9,712 nucleotides of DNA from Hyphomicrobiales bacterium (GTDB taxonomy: Bacteria > Pseudomonadota > Alphaproteobacteria > Rhizobiales > Xanthobacteraceae), in NCBI GenBank assembly GCA_016201085.1, contig JACQDO010000328.1, positions 1 to 9,712 on the forward strand. The letters run 5' to 3'. The translations under genes and the position numbers were made by a program. Under the pieces are notes generated by a model, which saw only the letters and a program-made list of their open reading frames with translations, was not told the origin of the DNA and made no database searches. Positions 1 to 5,710 of the stretch are shown one piece after another; position 1 is the stretch's first letter; each line of letters begins with the position of its first letter.

Positions 1-322
1 ACGGCTTGTTCGGCAGCAGCGACTCGTTGGTGGTGTGGGTGTTCGACATCACCAGCAGCGTGTAGCCGTCGGGCGCCGACTTGGCGACCGCGTCGGTGCC
101 GATGATCGAGCCGGCGCCCGGGCGATCCTCGACCACGAAGGTCTGCTTGGTCTCCTCGGTCAGATGCTGCGCCAGCACGCGGGCATAGACGTCGGCCGGG
201 CCGCCGGCGCCGAACGGCACGATCAGCTTGACGGTGCGGTTCGGGTAGTTTTGCGCCGAGACAGGCAGCGACAGCAGCAGCGGCAGCAAAGCGAAGGCGC
301 CTAAGCGAAGTACTTTGAACAT
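1..322 (-). CDS. Tripartite tricarboxylate transporter substrate-binding protein (Bug/TctC family), N-terminal part
   Basis: This is the first 107 codons of a periplasmic solute receptor; the rest lies beyond the left edge (family members are usually about 320 residues). A signal peptide is visible: MFKVLR, a Leu-rich core, then an SVSA-type cleavage site just before QNYPNR. The mature start YPNRTVKLIVPFGAGGPAD is the classic Bug signature, in which the loop after the first strand binds a carboxylate of the ligand. VVEDRPGAGSIIGTDAVAKS and PDGYTLL follow, also typical. Such receptors hand organic acids to a TctA/TctB-type permease, but many Bug genes are orphans and no permease gene is visible here, so the substrate is unknown. 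The ATG at 320-322 follows a GGAGG at 327-331. The GYD-domain gene lies 74 bases upstream on the same strand, so cotranscription is possible but unproven. Confidence 0.93.
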   Translation of the reverse strand, partial: MFKVLRLGAFALLPLLLSLPVSAQNYPNRTVKLIVPFGAGGPADVYARVLAQHLTEETKQTFVVEDRPGAGSIIGTDAVAKSAPDGYTLLVMSNTHTTNESLLPNKP

Positions 323-396
323 GAATCCTCCCACAAGCTTTTGTTCAGTCTAATGATAACGTCGCGATGCTTTTCTTATTCCGTTCGATGTTTTGA

Positions 397-732
397 TTAA
401 GCCCCGCCGGCCGACTTGAACCCGGGTGCCAGATCGCTCGCCGCCGCGAAGGCGCCCTTGGCCTCGATCGAGGTCATCGCCACCGTGGTCTTGAGATCGG
501 TAACGCCGCCGCCCGAACCGGCCGCCAGCAGCGCCGCCGCCATCTGCGTATCGTTGGGCGCCTCGGCGATCGCCATGAAATCGTATTCGCCGAAGGTGAG
601 ATAGTAACCGATGAGCTTGCCGCCGATCCGCGACAGCAGGCGCGAGACCGCGTCGGCGCGATCCTCCGGCTTGACCAGCATGCCTTTGATGGCGTCCCGG
701 GTGTAACGACCCTGCGTGATGTAAATCGGCAT
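397..732 (-). CDS. GYD-domain protein
   Basis: A 111-residue soluble protein of the GYD family, small alpha/beta proteins that fold like ferredoxin-type dimeric barrels and have no firmly established biochemical role. It starts MPIYITQGRYTRDAIKGML, and the family-naming motif appears as GEYD at residues 48-51, followed by FMAIAEAP. A Gly-rich turn (GSGGGVTDLKTTVAMT) leads to the last strand, and the tail is Ala-rich. There are no Cys residues, signal peptide or membrane segment, so it is probably cytoplasmic. I chose the ATG at 730-732 because GGGGAGG (739-745) sits 6 bases upstream. A second ATG at 736-738 touches that site, and the open frame running on to 786 would be encoded by a palindromic repeat. 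The downstream neighbour on this strand is the Bug receptor. Confidence 0.88.
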   Translation of the reverse strand: MPIYITQGRYTRDAIKGMLVKPEDRADAVSRLLSRIGGKLIGYYLTFGEYDFMAIAEAPNDTQMAAALLAAGSGGGVTDLKTTVAMTSIEAKGAFAAASDLAPGFKSAGGA

Positions 733-738
733 GCGCAT

Positions 739-745
739 CCTCCCC
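739..745 (-). promoter_or_regulatory. Ribosome binding site that decides the GYD gene start
   Basis: GGGGAGG on the minus strand ends 6 bases before the ATG at 732. It lies directly against the alternative ATG at 738, which it therefore could not serve. This rules in the short start and excludes the 18 extra codons that would come partly from the neighbouring palindromic element. Confidence 0.75.
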
Positions 746-754
746 TTTTTACCG

Positions 755-803
755 GCGCATGATCTTGTCCGAAAACCGGTTCCCACTTTTCGGGATCATG
801 CGC
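755..803. repeat. Palindromic intergenic element (Rhizobiales type)
   Basis: The outer arms are GCGCATGATC (755-764) and GATCATGCGC (794-803), perfect reverse complements. The inner arms CCGAAAA (769-775) and TTTTCGG (787-793) continue the stem. The only irregularity is a 4-base bulge, TTGT (765-768), on the left arm. The loop contains the palindrome AACCGGTT (774-781). From memory, very similar sequence is scattered through intergenic regions of Bradyrhizobium- and Sinorhizobium-like genomes; I could not search for this. It lies upstream of the GYD gene and could shape its 5' transcript or simply be a mobile repeat. Confidence 0.75.
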
Positions 804-873
804 GGACGGCTAACGCCGCGCGGCCTGCATCATAGTCGACGGCGGGTATGAAACAGCCGGGAAATATCCGCGC

Positions 874-1329
874 TCAGATTTTATCGAGCTGACTTTCCTT
901 GGCCACGCGCTCGAACGCCTCGCCCGAACTCTTGATCCGATACTGGTAGTCGTCGCCTTCCGACGGCAGCAGCTTGACCACCGTATAGTTGCCGGTGGCG
1001 GAGGCGCGGCCAAAAGCCGGCGAGGTGTAATAAACCGCTTGCCCGACCTGGTATTTGTGTCGCTGGATCGGAACGTCGGGCGGCGCCACCGGCTGTACCG
1101 GCGGGCTCGCGGTTTGGATCATCGCCGACGCCATAGTGGCGACCGCCGCAGGCGCTGCATGCGCGGGCCGCGTCGACTTGCCGACCGGATTACGAGCCGT
1201 TTTCGAGGGTTTCGACGTCTTCGCGACGGTCTTGCGATCGCTCTTGGCGACAGGCTTGACGCCCTTTTTAACGCTTCGCCGGGCGGTCTTGCTGGACCGC
1301 CGGGCGCTTTTTACTGACTGTGTGCTCAT
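874..1329 (-). CDS. Small protein with basic H1-like tail and conserved C-terminal domain
   Basis: A 151-residue protein in three parts. Residues 1-55 are rich in Lys, Arg, Ser, Thr and Ala, with Asp31 as the only acidic residue and a loosely repeated SKTAR motif (13-17 and 42-46), as in bacterial histone-H1-like or AlgP-like tails. Residues 56-90 are an Ala/Pro linker. Residues 91-151 look folded: HKYQVGQAVYYTSP, then GNYTVVKLLPSEGDDYQYRI and FERVAKESQL. I recall this C-terminal module as a common stand-alone hypothetical protein in Rhizobiales, without known function. The tail suggests nucleic acid or membrane-phosphate binding (inference). There is no signal peptide. The ATG at 1327-1329 has no Shine-Dalgarno site but lies 6 bases after an extended -10 element, so the mRNA may be leaderless. 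The open frame continues to 1488, but that extension shows no protein-like features. Confidence 0.8.
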   Translation of the reverse strand: MSTQSVKSARRSSKTARRSVKKGVKPVAKSDRKTVAKTSKPSKTARNPVGKSTRPAHAAPAAVATMASAMIQTASPPVQPVAPPDVPIQRHKYQVGQAVYYTSPAFGRASATGNYTVVKLLPSEGDDYQYRIKSSGEAFERVAKESQLDKI

Positions 1330-1335
1330 TGGGGC

Positions 1336-1384
1336 ACTATAGCAGTAAATTTTGCTTGCGGGCGAAGTTTTTTGAAGTTTTTTT
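1336..1384 (-). promoter_or_regulatory. Extended -10 promoter with phased A-tracts
   Basis: On the minus strand, TGCTATAGT (1336-1344) is a good extended -10 (TGnTATAAT type). Transcription would begin 6-7 bases further on, at or one base before the ATG at 1329. No -35 hexamer is evident, as is usual for extended -10 promoters. Two A-tracts (1368-1373 and 1378-1384) are spaced by one helical turn and sit about 40-55 bases before the predicted start, where an UP element or intrinsic bend would be expected. This is sequence inspection only. Confidence 0.5.
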
Positions 1385-1559
1385 AGGCTGAACGGTAACA
1401 CTTTCAATGGCTTACAAGAGCCGTTTCGCGCCCTTAACCGCCCCCTCCGGCAGCAGGATCGCCTGAAACGGGGCCAAATCGGCGCCATTATGACGCCAAA
1501 GCGCGCGGAACCGAGCCCGCAACAGCCGCGTTCTGATGCGGGGGGCGTGGAGGTCCGTC

Positions 1560-1760
1560 ATGCGAACTCTGCTCGGCATCATTCTCGGCGGCATACTGAC
1601 CGTTGGCGGCGCCTATCTGTACGACTCCCACCATGCCTTGGAGGCCGCGAATGCGCCGGCCAGCGCGCAGCGGCCGCTGGTCAACTGGGACGTGGTCGGC
1701 AACAAATGGCAAAAACTCAGCGAGCGCGCTCGCGCCGAATGGGTGCGCGTCGCCGGCTGA
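1560..1760 (+). CDS. Single-span membrane microprotein with VNWD motif (copy A)
   Basis: A 66-residue protein. Residues 1-22 form a short hydrophobic helix with a GxxxG motif (Gly6, Gly10), ending in GGAYLYD. A variable stretch follows, then RPLVNWDVV (38-46) and a charged, probably helical tail with KLSERARAEW. With only Arg2 before the helix, it is either an uncleaved N-terminal anchor or a single transmembrane segment. The ATG at 1560 follows GGAGG (1549-1553) with a 6-base spacer. The closest relative I can see is in this same window: 8366-8506 shares 11 of the first 22 residues and the VNWDxV motif. The function is unknown. It is divergent from the H1-like gene and convergent with the next gene, with 29 bases between the two stop codons. 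Confidence 0.8.
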   Translation: MRTLLGIILGGILTVGGAYLYDSHHALEAANAPASAQRPLVNWDVVGNKWQKLSERARAEWVRVAG

Positions 1761-1789
1761 TCTTGCTCACTGACCCTGCCCGCTATGCA

Positions 1790-2026
1790 CTAGCCGCCCA
1801 CCTGCTCGCGTTGTCCCACGCCCAGCGCATCGCCGATGGCGCGGCGGTCCAGCCGGGTTCCGTCATCGCCCTCGATCAGCAACGGCACGCGACCGTCCCG
1901 ATGCACATGACGCGCCCATGACAGCGCATCGTCGAGCGCGTTGAATTCCTTGTACAGCATTTGCTCCTTGGCAAACGGCGCAATCTCGCCCGATCCTTTC
2001 GGGCCGCTATAGACGCGGTAGGTCAT
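1790..2026 (-). CDS. Small soluble hypothetical protein
   Basis: A 78-residue protein beginning MTYRVYSGPKGSGEIAPFAK. YKEFNALDDALSWARHVH (25-42) looks like a helix. RVPLLIEGDDGTRLDRRAIGDAL follows, a strand-turn-helix pattern. There is no signal peptide, membrane segment or Cys. I recall similar short proteins from Bradyrhizobium-like genomes as uncharacterised, and I assign no function. The ATG at 2024-2026 has GGAGG (2034-2038) 7 bases upstream; the much longer open frame reaching 2290 has no comparable site and reads like non-coding sequence. The gene converges with the microprotein at 1560-1760, and no terminator hairpin is visible between them. Confidence 0.8.
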   Translation of the reverse strand: MTYRVYSGPKGSGEIAPFAKEQMLYKEFNALDDALSWARHVHRDGRVPLLIEGDDGTRLDRRAIGDALGVGQREQVGG

Positions 2027-2454
2027 GGCCGAACCTCCGTTTATCCCATCGCCGTCCGCGTCGTGCGGACGCCGGTATCCCCCTGCATCAGTCTGAAATA
2101 GGAAGCGTAGCCGCAACGCGCAACCGCCACGCGGGTTGCGTGGTTGGCCGACTTCATGCCGGCCACCATGTACTGGTGCTGAAATCTGACGCCAGAACTC
2201 CGACACACGAAATAGAGCAGATGTGAACGCCAGCTTAAGCTCAGGAGCGTCGGGTGAAGACCGTCGCTGGCGAGTCCGGTTTACTCCCAACTCCGGACAT
2301 ATCGCTGCAACGCACTAATAGACGCGAAGTGCCAGAAGCCGACATCGCACGTTGGTTTGAATCAAAGAGGTCGTCACCTAAAGGCGGGCAGCCACCTACA
2401 GCATAATCACAACGCCCCCACGAGACGACCAAGCGGCGCAGCGTTCTCTGGAAA
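2027..2454. other. Gene-poor intergenic region with a hairpin and possible degraded repeat
   Basis: I see no convincing gene in these 428 bases. The part next to the 1790-2026 gene should hold its promoter, but no clear -35/-10 pair stands out. CGCAACC (2119-2125) and GGTTGCG (2134-2140) form a hairpin with an 8-base loop, extendable by two pairs. Around 2300-2350, the minus strand reads like worn copies of a Rhizobiales interspersed repeat (ATGTCGGCTTCTGGCAC and ATATGTCCGGAGTTGGG). Base composition is less GC-biased than in the genes on either side. Confidence 0.4.
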
Positions 2455-3168
2455 TCATGGCCATTGTCGCCGGAAGGAACCGGCATGCATTTGATTCAAC
2501 GTGTCCATGACACCGAGTTTCAGCCCGAGCATAGAGGCGATGGTCCCCAGGTTGCGAATCCAAGGCAGTCTGTTTTCGATCGTCGGCGGCGAGAGCGGAT
2601 CATTGGTGATTTGCGCCGTCACCCGGACCAGACGCACGCCGTCGCCAAAGGTCGCGGCGAGATTGGTGGGATCGACCCGCTCCGCCGTCGCCGGGTCCAG
2701 CGGATCGCGAAAGCGCGCGAGCATGGGGAGGCTCTTGAGCGGCGCGTCGGTAACCGGCTTGCTCCATGCAAGACGGCCGAGATAGGCGGAATAGTTATCG
2801 AGCGCGCCGCCCCATTTTTCGAAGGGAAATATTGCCGGCAAGAGAAGCGCGTCCTCGCTGCCAGCTCTCGTATCATCGCGTGTCATCAGACACAGAAGCA
2901 GGCCACGCGCGCCAAGATCGATGATGATCGCTTCGCCGCGCGTGTCCACGGAAATACTGGCCCCCGCGCCCAGGCCACGCGTAATTCCGTCGTTCCAGCG
3001 CGCCCCGTGCTCCCACACTCCGGAGCCGGTCTTCGTCCCTTCCGGCGTTTCGACTTCCAAAGTCAACCGGTAGCGGATGAACCACGGCCCGTTGCCGCAG
3101 CCTGAAAGCAACGCCGCCGGAGCCATCGCGAGAAGCGCCATCAAGCCGCGCCGCGTCGTCCGCGCCAT
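2455..3168 (-). CDS. Predicted lipoprotein of unknown function (Tat-like signal)
   Basis: A 237-residue protein with a clear lipoprotein signal: MARTTRRGLMALLAMAP, then the lipobox LLSG-C with Cys24 as the lipidation site. TRRGLM resembles the twin-arginine consensus, so export may be through Tat (inference). The mature part begins GNGPWFIRYRLTLEVETPEG, a beta-rich start. Later stretches include GSGVWEHGARW, a strand-rich middle with EAIIIDLGARG, LPAIFPFEKWGG, and near the end RDPLDPATAERVDPTNLAATFG, which reads like a statement-of-ranges segment before RVTAQITNDPLSP. I recognise no named family, although comparable lipoproteins occur in Rhizobiales. The start is uncertain: ATG 3168 has GAGAGA 6-7 bases upstream, while ATG 3174 and ATG 3210 are also open. 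The shortest gives the most normal signal peptide. No partner gene is adjacent. Confidence 0.75.
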   Translation of the reverse strand: MARTTRRGLMALLAMAPAALLSGCGNGPWFIRYRLTLEVETPEGTKTGSGVWEHGARWNDGITRGLGAGASISVDTRGEAIIIDLGARGLLLCLMTRDDTRAGSEDALLLPAIFPFEKWGGALDNYSAYLGRLAWSKPVTDAPLKSLPMLARFRDPLDPATAERVDPTNLAATFGDGVRLVRVTAQITNDPLSPPTIENRLPWIRNLGTIASMLGLKLGVMDTLNQMHAGSFRRQWP

Positions 3169-3575
3169 CTTCATTCTCTCGAAAAGTAGGGAGCGTTCGG
3201 CCCCCGCCATCCGCGCAATCCTAGCGGCCGGTGGTTAACGTTTGCCGCCCGCCAATCCCTCGCTCTTTGACGAGCCTGGCAACCATGCCGCAGCTGTCAT
3301 TGCCGGGAAGCGCAGCGACCCGCCACCCCTCATGGCAAGCGGCCGAGCGATGCCCGGCTCACGACGGGAAGTCCGCTGTGGGTCATTAGCTTCACTTTTG
3401 CGATGTCCAAGCTGAGTCCGCTTTGCCCTCAATCGCTGCAATATTATTATCGCGCTGCAAATAATGACTCGATGTGCCAAAGTCGGCGCACCAGCGACGG
3501 CGCGCATGGGCTCCCATAATGCCTACCAAGCGTCGGATTTTACCACGAATGTTCGAGTTCCGAAGGATATGACCC
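3169..3575. other. Intergenic region between divergent genes, possible degraded repeat
   Basis: These 407 bases separate the divergent lipoprotein and MDR genes, so both promoters should lie here; I cannot place either with confidence. No open frame inside reads like a protein. The stretch about 3355-3435 (GAAGTCCGCTGTGGGTCATT, then GCGATGTCCAAGC and GAGTCCGCTTTGCCC) resembles a Rhizobiales interspersed repeat that I recall as rich in GTCCGCTTTGGGTCA-like units. The stretch 3440-3470 is AT-rich (ATATTATTATCGC and AAATAATGA) and is the likeliest place for promoter elements. Confidence 0.35.
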
Positions 3576-4553
3576 ATGCGAGCGGCCTATTACGAGACCA
3601 ACGGATCGGCACGCGAGGTGCTGCGCGTCGGCGAGGTGGAGACGCCGCAGGCCGGCCCCGGCGAAGTGCGCGTCAAGCTCGCAACCTCCGGCGTCAACCC
3701 GTCCGACGTCAAATCGCGGCAGGGTTCCACCCGCAAGATCGCCTGGCCGCGGTTGATCCCGCACAGCGACGGCGCCGGCGTTATCGACCAGGCCGGCGAC
3801 GGCGTCGCCAAATCGCGCATCGGCGAGCGGGTGTGGCTGTGGAACGGCCAGTGGAAGCGCGCCTTCGGCACGGCTGCCGAATATATTGCCCTGCCCGCCG
3901 AACAGGCGGTGAAGCTTCCTGACAAGGTCGGCTTCGAGGCCGGCGCCTGCCTCGGTATTCCGGCCATGACCGCCAGTCACGCGGTGACGCTGAGCCATGC
4001 GGTCAAGGGCACCACTTTGCTGATCGCCGGTGGCGCCGGCGCGGTCGGTCAATACGCCATTCAGTTCGCCAAGGCGCATGGCGCGCGCGTCATCGCCACC
4101 GTGTCCTCGGCCGAGAAGGCCAAGGTTGCGCTCGAGGCCGGCGCCGACCACGCCATCGACTACAGACGCGAGAATGTCGGCGAGCGGGTGATGGCGATCA
4201 CCGACAGACACGGCGTCGACGCCGTGATCGAGATGGACCTCGCCGCCAACGCCAAATTGATCCCCGGCGTGCTGCGGCCGAAAGGCAGCGTCATCGTCTA
4301 CGGCACCGGCGCCGCCGAGGCGACGCTGCCGGCGTTCTTCTGCCTGACCCAATCCATCCGCGTGCAGTTCTTCCTGGTCTACGAACTCGACCACGCCATG
4401 CGCGAGCGCGAACTTACCGCCATCAATAGCGCGCTTGTCCACGGCACGCTGCAGCACCGGGTGGCGCAGCCGACCTTCGCGCTTGCCGACATCGCCGCCG
4501 CGCACGAGGCCGTGGAAAGAGGTTCGATCGGCAATGTGGTGGTGCGGATTTAA
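3576..4553 (+). CDS. NADPH:quinone oxidoreductase-like MDR family enzyme
   Basis: A 325-residue medium-chain dehydrogenase/reductase without zinc, of the quinone oxidoreductase (zeta-crystallin) type, expected to use NADPH to reduce quinones or enones in the cytoplasm. The N-terminal GroES-like domain carries GPGEVRVKLATSGVNPSDVK (27-46) and PHSDGAGVI (62-70). The Rossmann domain has the nucleotide-binding turn AGGAGAVGQYAIQFAK (151-166), then ARVIATVSSAEK and GADHAIDYRREN. The Cys cluster of the structural zinc site and the catalytic zinc ligands are missing, consistent with this subgroup. Length is normal (about 320-330). The ATG at 3576 follows AAGGA (3563-3567) with an 8-base spacer. The actual substrate cannot be read from sequence. 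A worn 60-base copy of its 3' end is found at 5406-5465, downstream of the next gene. Confidence 0.92.
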   Translation: MRAAYYETNGSAREVLRVGEVETPQAGPGEVRVKLATSGVNPSDVKSRQGSTRKIAWPRLIPHSDGAGVIDQAGDGVAKSRIGERVWLWNGQWKRAFGTAAEYIALPAEQAVKLPDKVGFEAGACLGIPAMTASHAVTLSHAVKGTTLLIAGGAGAVGQYAIQFAKAHGARVIATVSSAEKAKVALEAGADHAIDYRRENVGERVMAITDRHGVDAVIEMDLAANAKLIPGVLRPKGSVIVYGTGAAEATLPAFFCLTQSIRVQFFLVYELDHAMRERELTAINSALVHGTLQHRVAQPTFALADIAAAHEAVERGSIGNVVVRI

Positions 4554-4689
4554 TGAGTTAATCCGCTCGCCCTGAACGGATCGAAACAAGAGTCGCAACA
4601 ACCTTGAATTGAACTCCCGATAGGTGGCAAACTCTCGAGCCGACGCCCGCCGATCAAGGCGGTGCGCGACTGGCGATCGGGAGGCGAGC

Positions 4690-5307
4690 ATGGCCCTATT
4701 GCACCGTATTGGCATGCTGGCGACGGCCACGGCGCTGATCGCGACCGGCGCGCCCGCATCGGCCGCACCGCTGTCTATCGTCGAGGTGGGATTTCCGGCG
4801 GTCAATTGCCTGTTCCAGGCGAGTTGCACGATCGTCGTCAGCGACAGCAGCAGCACCGTCAATCTGGGCTTCGACAGCGGCTCCGGGTTTTTCCAGTCGC
4901 GCATCTGGAATGCCGCCGCCGGCACTCCGGCCGCCGGCAAGACCGGATATCTATACCGGCTCGATCTGCGCGGCGCGGCCGGCTTCAGCGAATGCGTGGT
5001 CGGCGTGACAATGAATTTCGGGCCGGTCGCCAAGCTCCCTTACAAAAGCGGATCGACGGACGATGTATTCGTCGGCACCTCCGGTGGCCTTGGCACGATC
5101 AAGCTCAAGTCAGCCGAACAGGACGGCAGCGTCATCACCTTCACGTTCGCCAAGCCGGTGTGCGCAAAGATGGGCGCCGTCGCCGGCGAAACCACGTTCT
5201 TCTTTGGCCTGGCATCGACCGAGCCGCCACATTCCACCTCGGGGACTGTGTTTACCGCCGGCAGTCCTGGGTTTTATGCGATTAGCCTGCGCGCGCCGAA
5301 TTTCTAA
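4690..5307 (+). CDS. Secreted protein of unknown function
   Basis: A 205-residue protein with a strong cleavable signal peptide (MALLHRIGMLATATALIATG, then an ASA cleavage site before APLSIVEVG). The mature chain is beta-rich and low in charge, with many Ser, Thr, Gly and Phe residues: SSSTVNLGFDSGSGFFQSRI, LYRLDLRG, FVGTSGGLGTIKL, VITFTFAKPVC, and a C-terminal GFYAISLRAPNF. It has four Cys residues (in VNC, QASC, SEC and KPVC), enough for two disulfides, which fits a periplasmic or extracellular location. I recognise no family. The ATG at 4690 is preceded by GGGAGG (4679-4684) with a 5-base spacer; the open frame upstream to 4624 lacks such a site and would hide the signal peptide. It lies 136 bases after the MDR gene, so a separate promoter is possible. 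Confidence 0.82.
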   Translation: MALLHRIGMLATATALIATGAPASAAPLSIVEVGFPAVNCLFQASCTIVVSDSSSTVNLGFDSGSGFFQSRIWNAAAGTPAAGKTGYLYRLDLRGAAGFSECVVGVTMNFGPVAKLPYKSGSTDDVFVGTSGGLGTIKLKSAEQDGSVITFTFAKPVCAKMGAVAGETTFFFGLASTEPPHSTSGTVFTAGSPGFYAISLRAPNF

Positions 5308-5405
5308 AAAGCTTTGCAACCCATGACACGACTGAGCACGGCGTAAAATCATTCGCCGCGACAAATTATCTTTGTCACTCGGCATGCGCGGCGAGCTCAG
5401 CTGGC

Positions 5406-5465
5406 GCCGCCGCGCACGAGGCGGTGGCAGAAAGCTCATTCGGCAATGTGGCGGTGCGGCTATGA
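5406..5465 (+). pseudogene. Remnant of an MDR quinone-reductase gene 3' end
   Basis: Read in frame, this stretch gives AAAHEAVAESSFGNVAVRL and a TGA stop. The C-terminus of the intact gene (4494-4553) is AAAHEAVERGSIGNVVVRI and TAA. By hand count, 48 of 60 bases match with no gaps. Upstream of 5406 the similarity stops, and no start, Rossmann motif or other MDR sequence is present, so this is only the tail of a lost or partly duplicated copy. Several differences change the amino acid (EAVERGS against EAVAESS), so it may derive from a paralogue rather than a recent tandem duplication. Confidence 0.75.
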
Positions 5466-5539
5466 CGGCGCCATCTGCAAATCGATCCGGCGTTTGCGGC
5501 GTGACGAAATAGCGACAGTGGTCCGATAAAACGCACGGG

Positions 5540-5553
5540 TTGACATAGATCAA
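5540..5553. promoter_or_regulatory. FNR/FixK-type binding site
   Basis: TTGACATAGATCAA matches the TTGAY-N4-RTCAA palindrome bound by FNR/FixK-family regulators, which in rhizobia and relatives switch on genes under low oxygen. Both half-sites are intact. Its centre is 164 bases before the ATG of the tetraheme cytochrome, the only gene it could activate on the plus strand, so a class II start would fall near 5588 and give a leader of about 120 bases. The binding itself is inferred from the motif. Confidence 0.7.
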
Positions 5554-5606
5554 AGCCAAAACGCCGCTGTAAACGATTGCTCGCGACGATCCGTTGTTGC
5601 GGTAGA

Positions 5607-5661
5607 ACGTCACATAGTCAGAATAAGCGCAAACGATTTAGCTGTTACAAAAACGTGACGT
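5607..5661. promoter_or_regulatory. Spaced inverted repeat ACGTCAC / GTGACGT
   Basis: ACGTCAC (5607-5613) and GTGACGT (5655-5661) are perfect reverse complements 41 bases apart, between the FNR-type box and the start of the cytochrome gene. The right half is itself near-palindromic (ACGTGACGT, 5653-5661). The pair could be two binding sites for a second regulator in opposite orientation, or the base of a long hairpin in the leader RNA. Seven-base matches can occur by chance. Confidence 0.3.
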
Positions 5662-5710
5662 GTTTCTGAAATGCGGTAGCTTTGTTCAGTCAATCTAAGG
5701 GGGCGCTAAC

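Larger units (their letters stand above)
5308..5710. other. Intergenic region upstream of the tetraheme cytochrome
   Basis: 403 bases without an intact gene. In order it holds the MDR gene remnant (5406-5465), a CGTGACG-like unit near 5501, an FNR/FixK-type box (5540-5553), an ACGTCAC/GTGACGT inverted pair (5607-5661) and the ribosome site of the cytochrome, AAGGGGG at 5697-5703. The part after 5500 is clearly less GC-rich than the flanking genes, as expected for a promoter region. A possible -35/-10 pair, TTGCGG and AGAATA with a 17-base spacer, lies around 5597-5625; it is weak. Confidence 0.6.

Noticed and set aside
733..786. N-terminal extension of the GYD protein (18 extra codons)
   Set aside because: It is largely encoded by the palindromic element at 755-803 and has no ribosome site, while the start at 732 has a strong one.
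1330..1488. Upstream continuation of the H1-like frame
   Set aside because: It runs through the A-tracts and the promoter-like sequence and gives an Arg/Cys-rich stretch without any conserved character.
2241..2486. 81-codon frame overlapping the end of the lipoprotein gene
   Set aside because: No ribosome site, no recognisable fold, and part of it reads like a worn interspersed repeat.
3235..3507. 90-codon frame in the gap before the MDR gene
   Set aside because: Composition is not protein-like and it crosses the repeat-like patch and the AT-rich promoter region.
3540..5033. 497-codon open frame on the minus strand
   Set aside because: It is antisense to the MDR gene and the start of the secreted-protein gene, both of which have clear family features or signals; long antisense frames are common in high-GC DNA. 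Its protein is His/Arg/Asp-rich low-complexity sequence.
5110..5613. 167-codon minus-strand frame across the cytochrome upstream region
   Set aside because: It overlaps the secreted-protein gene, the MDR remnant and the FNR-type box, and has no family features.
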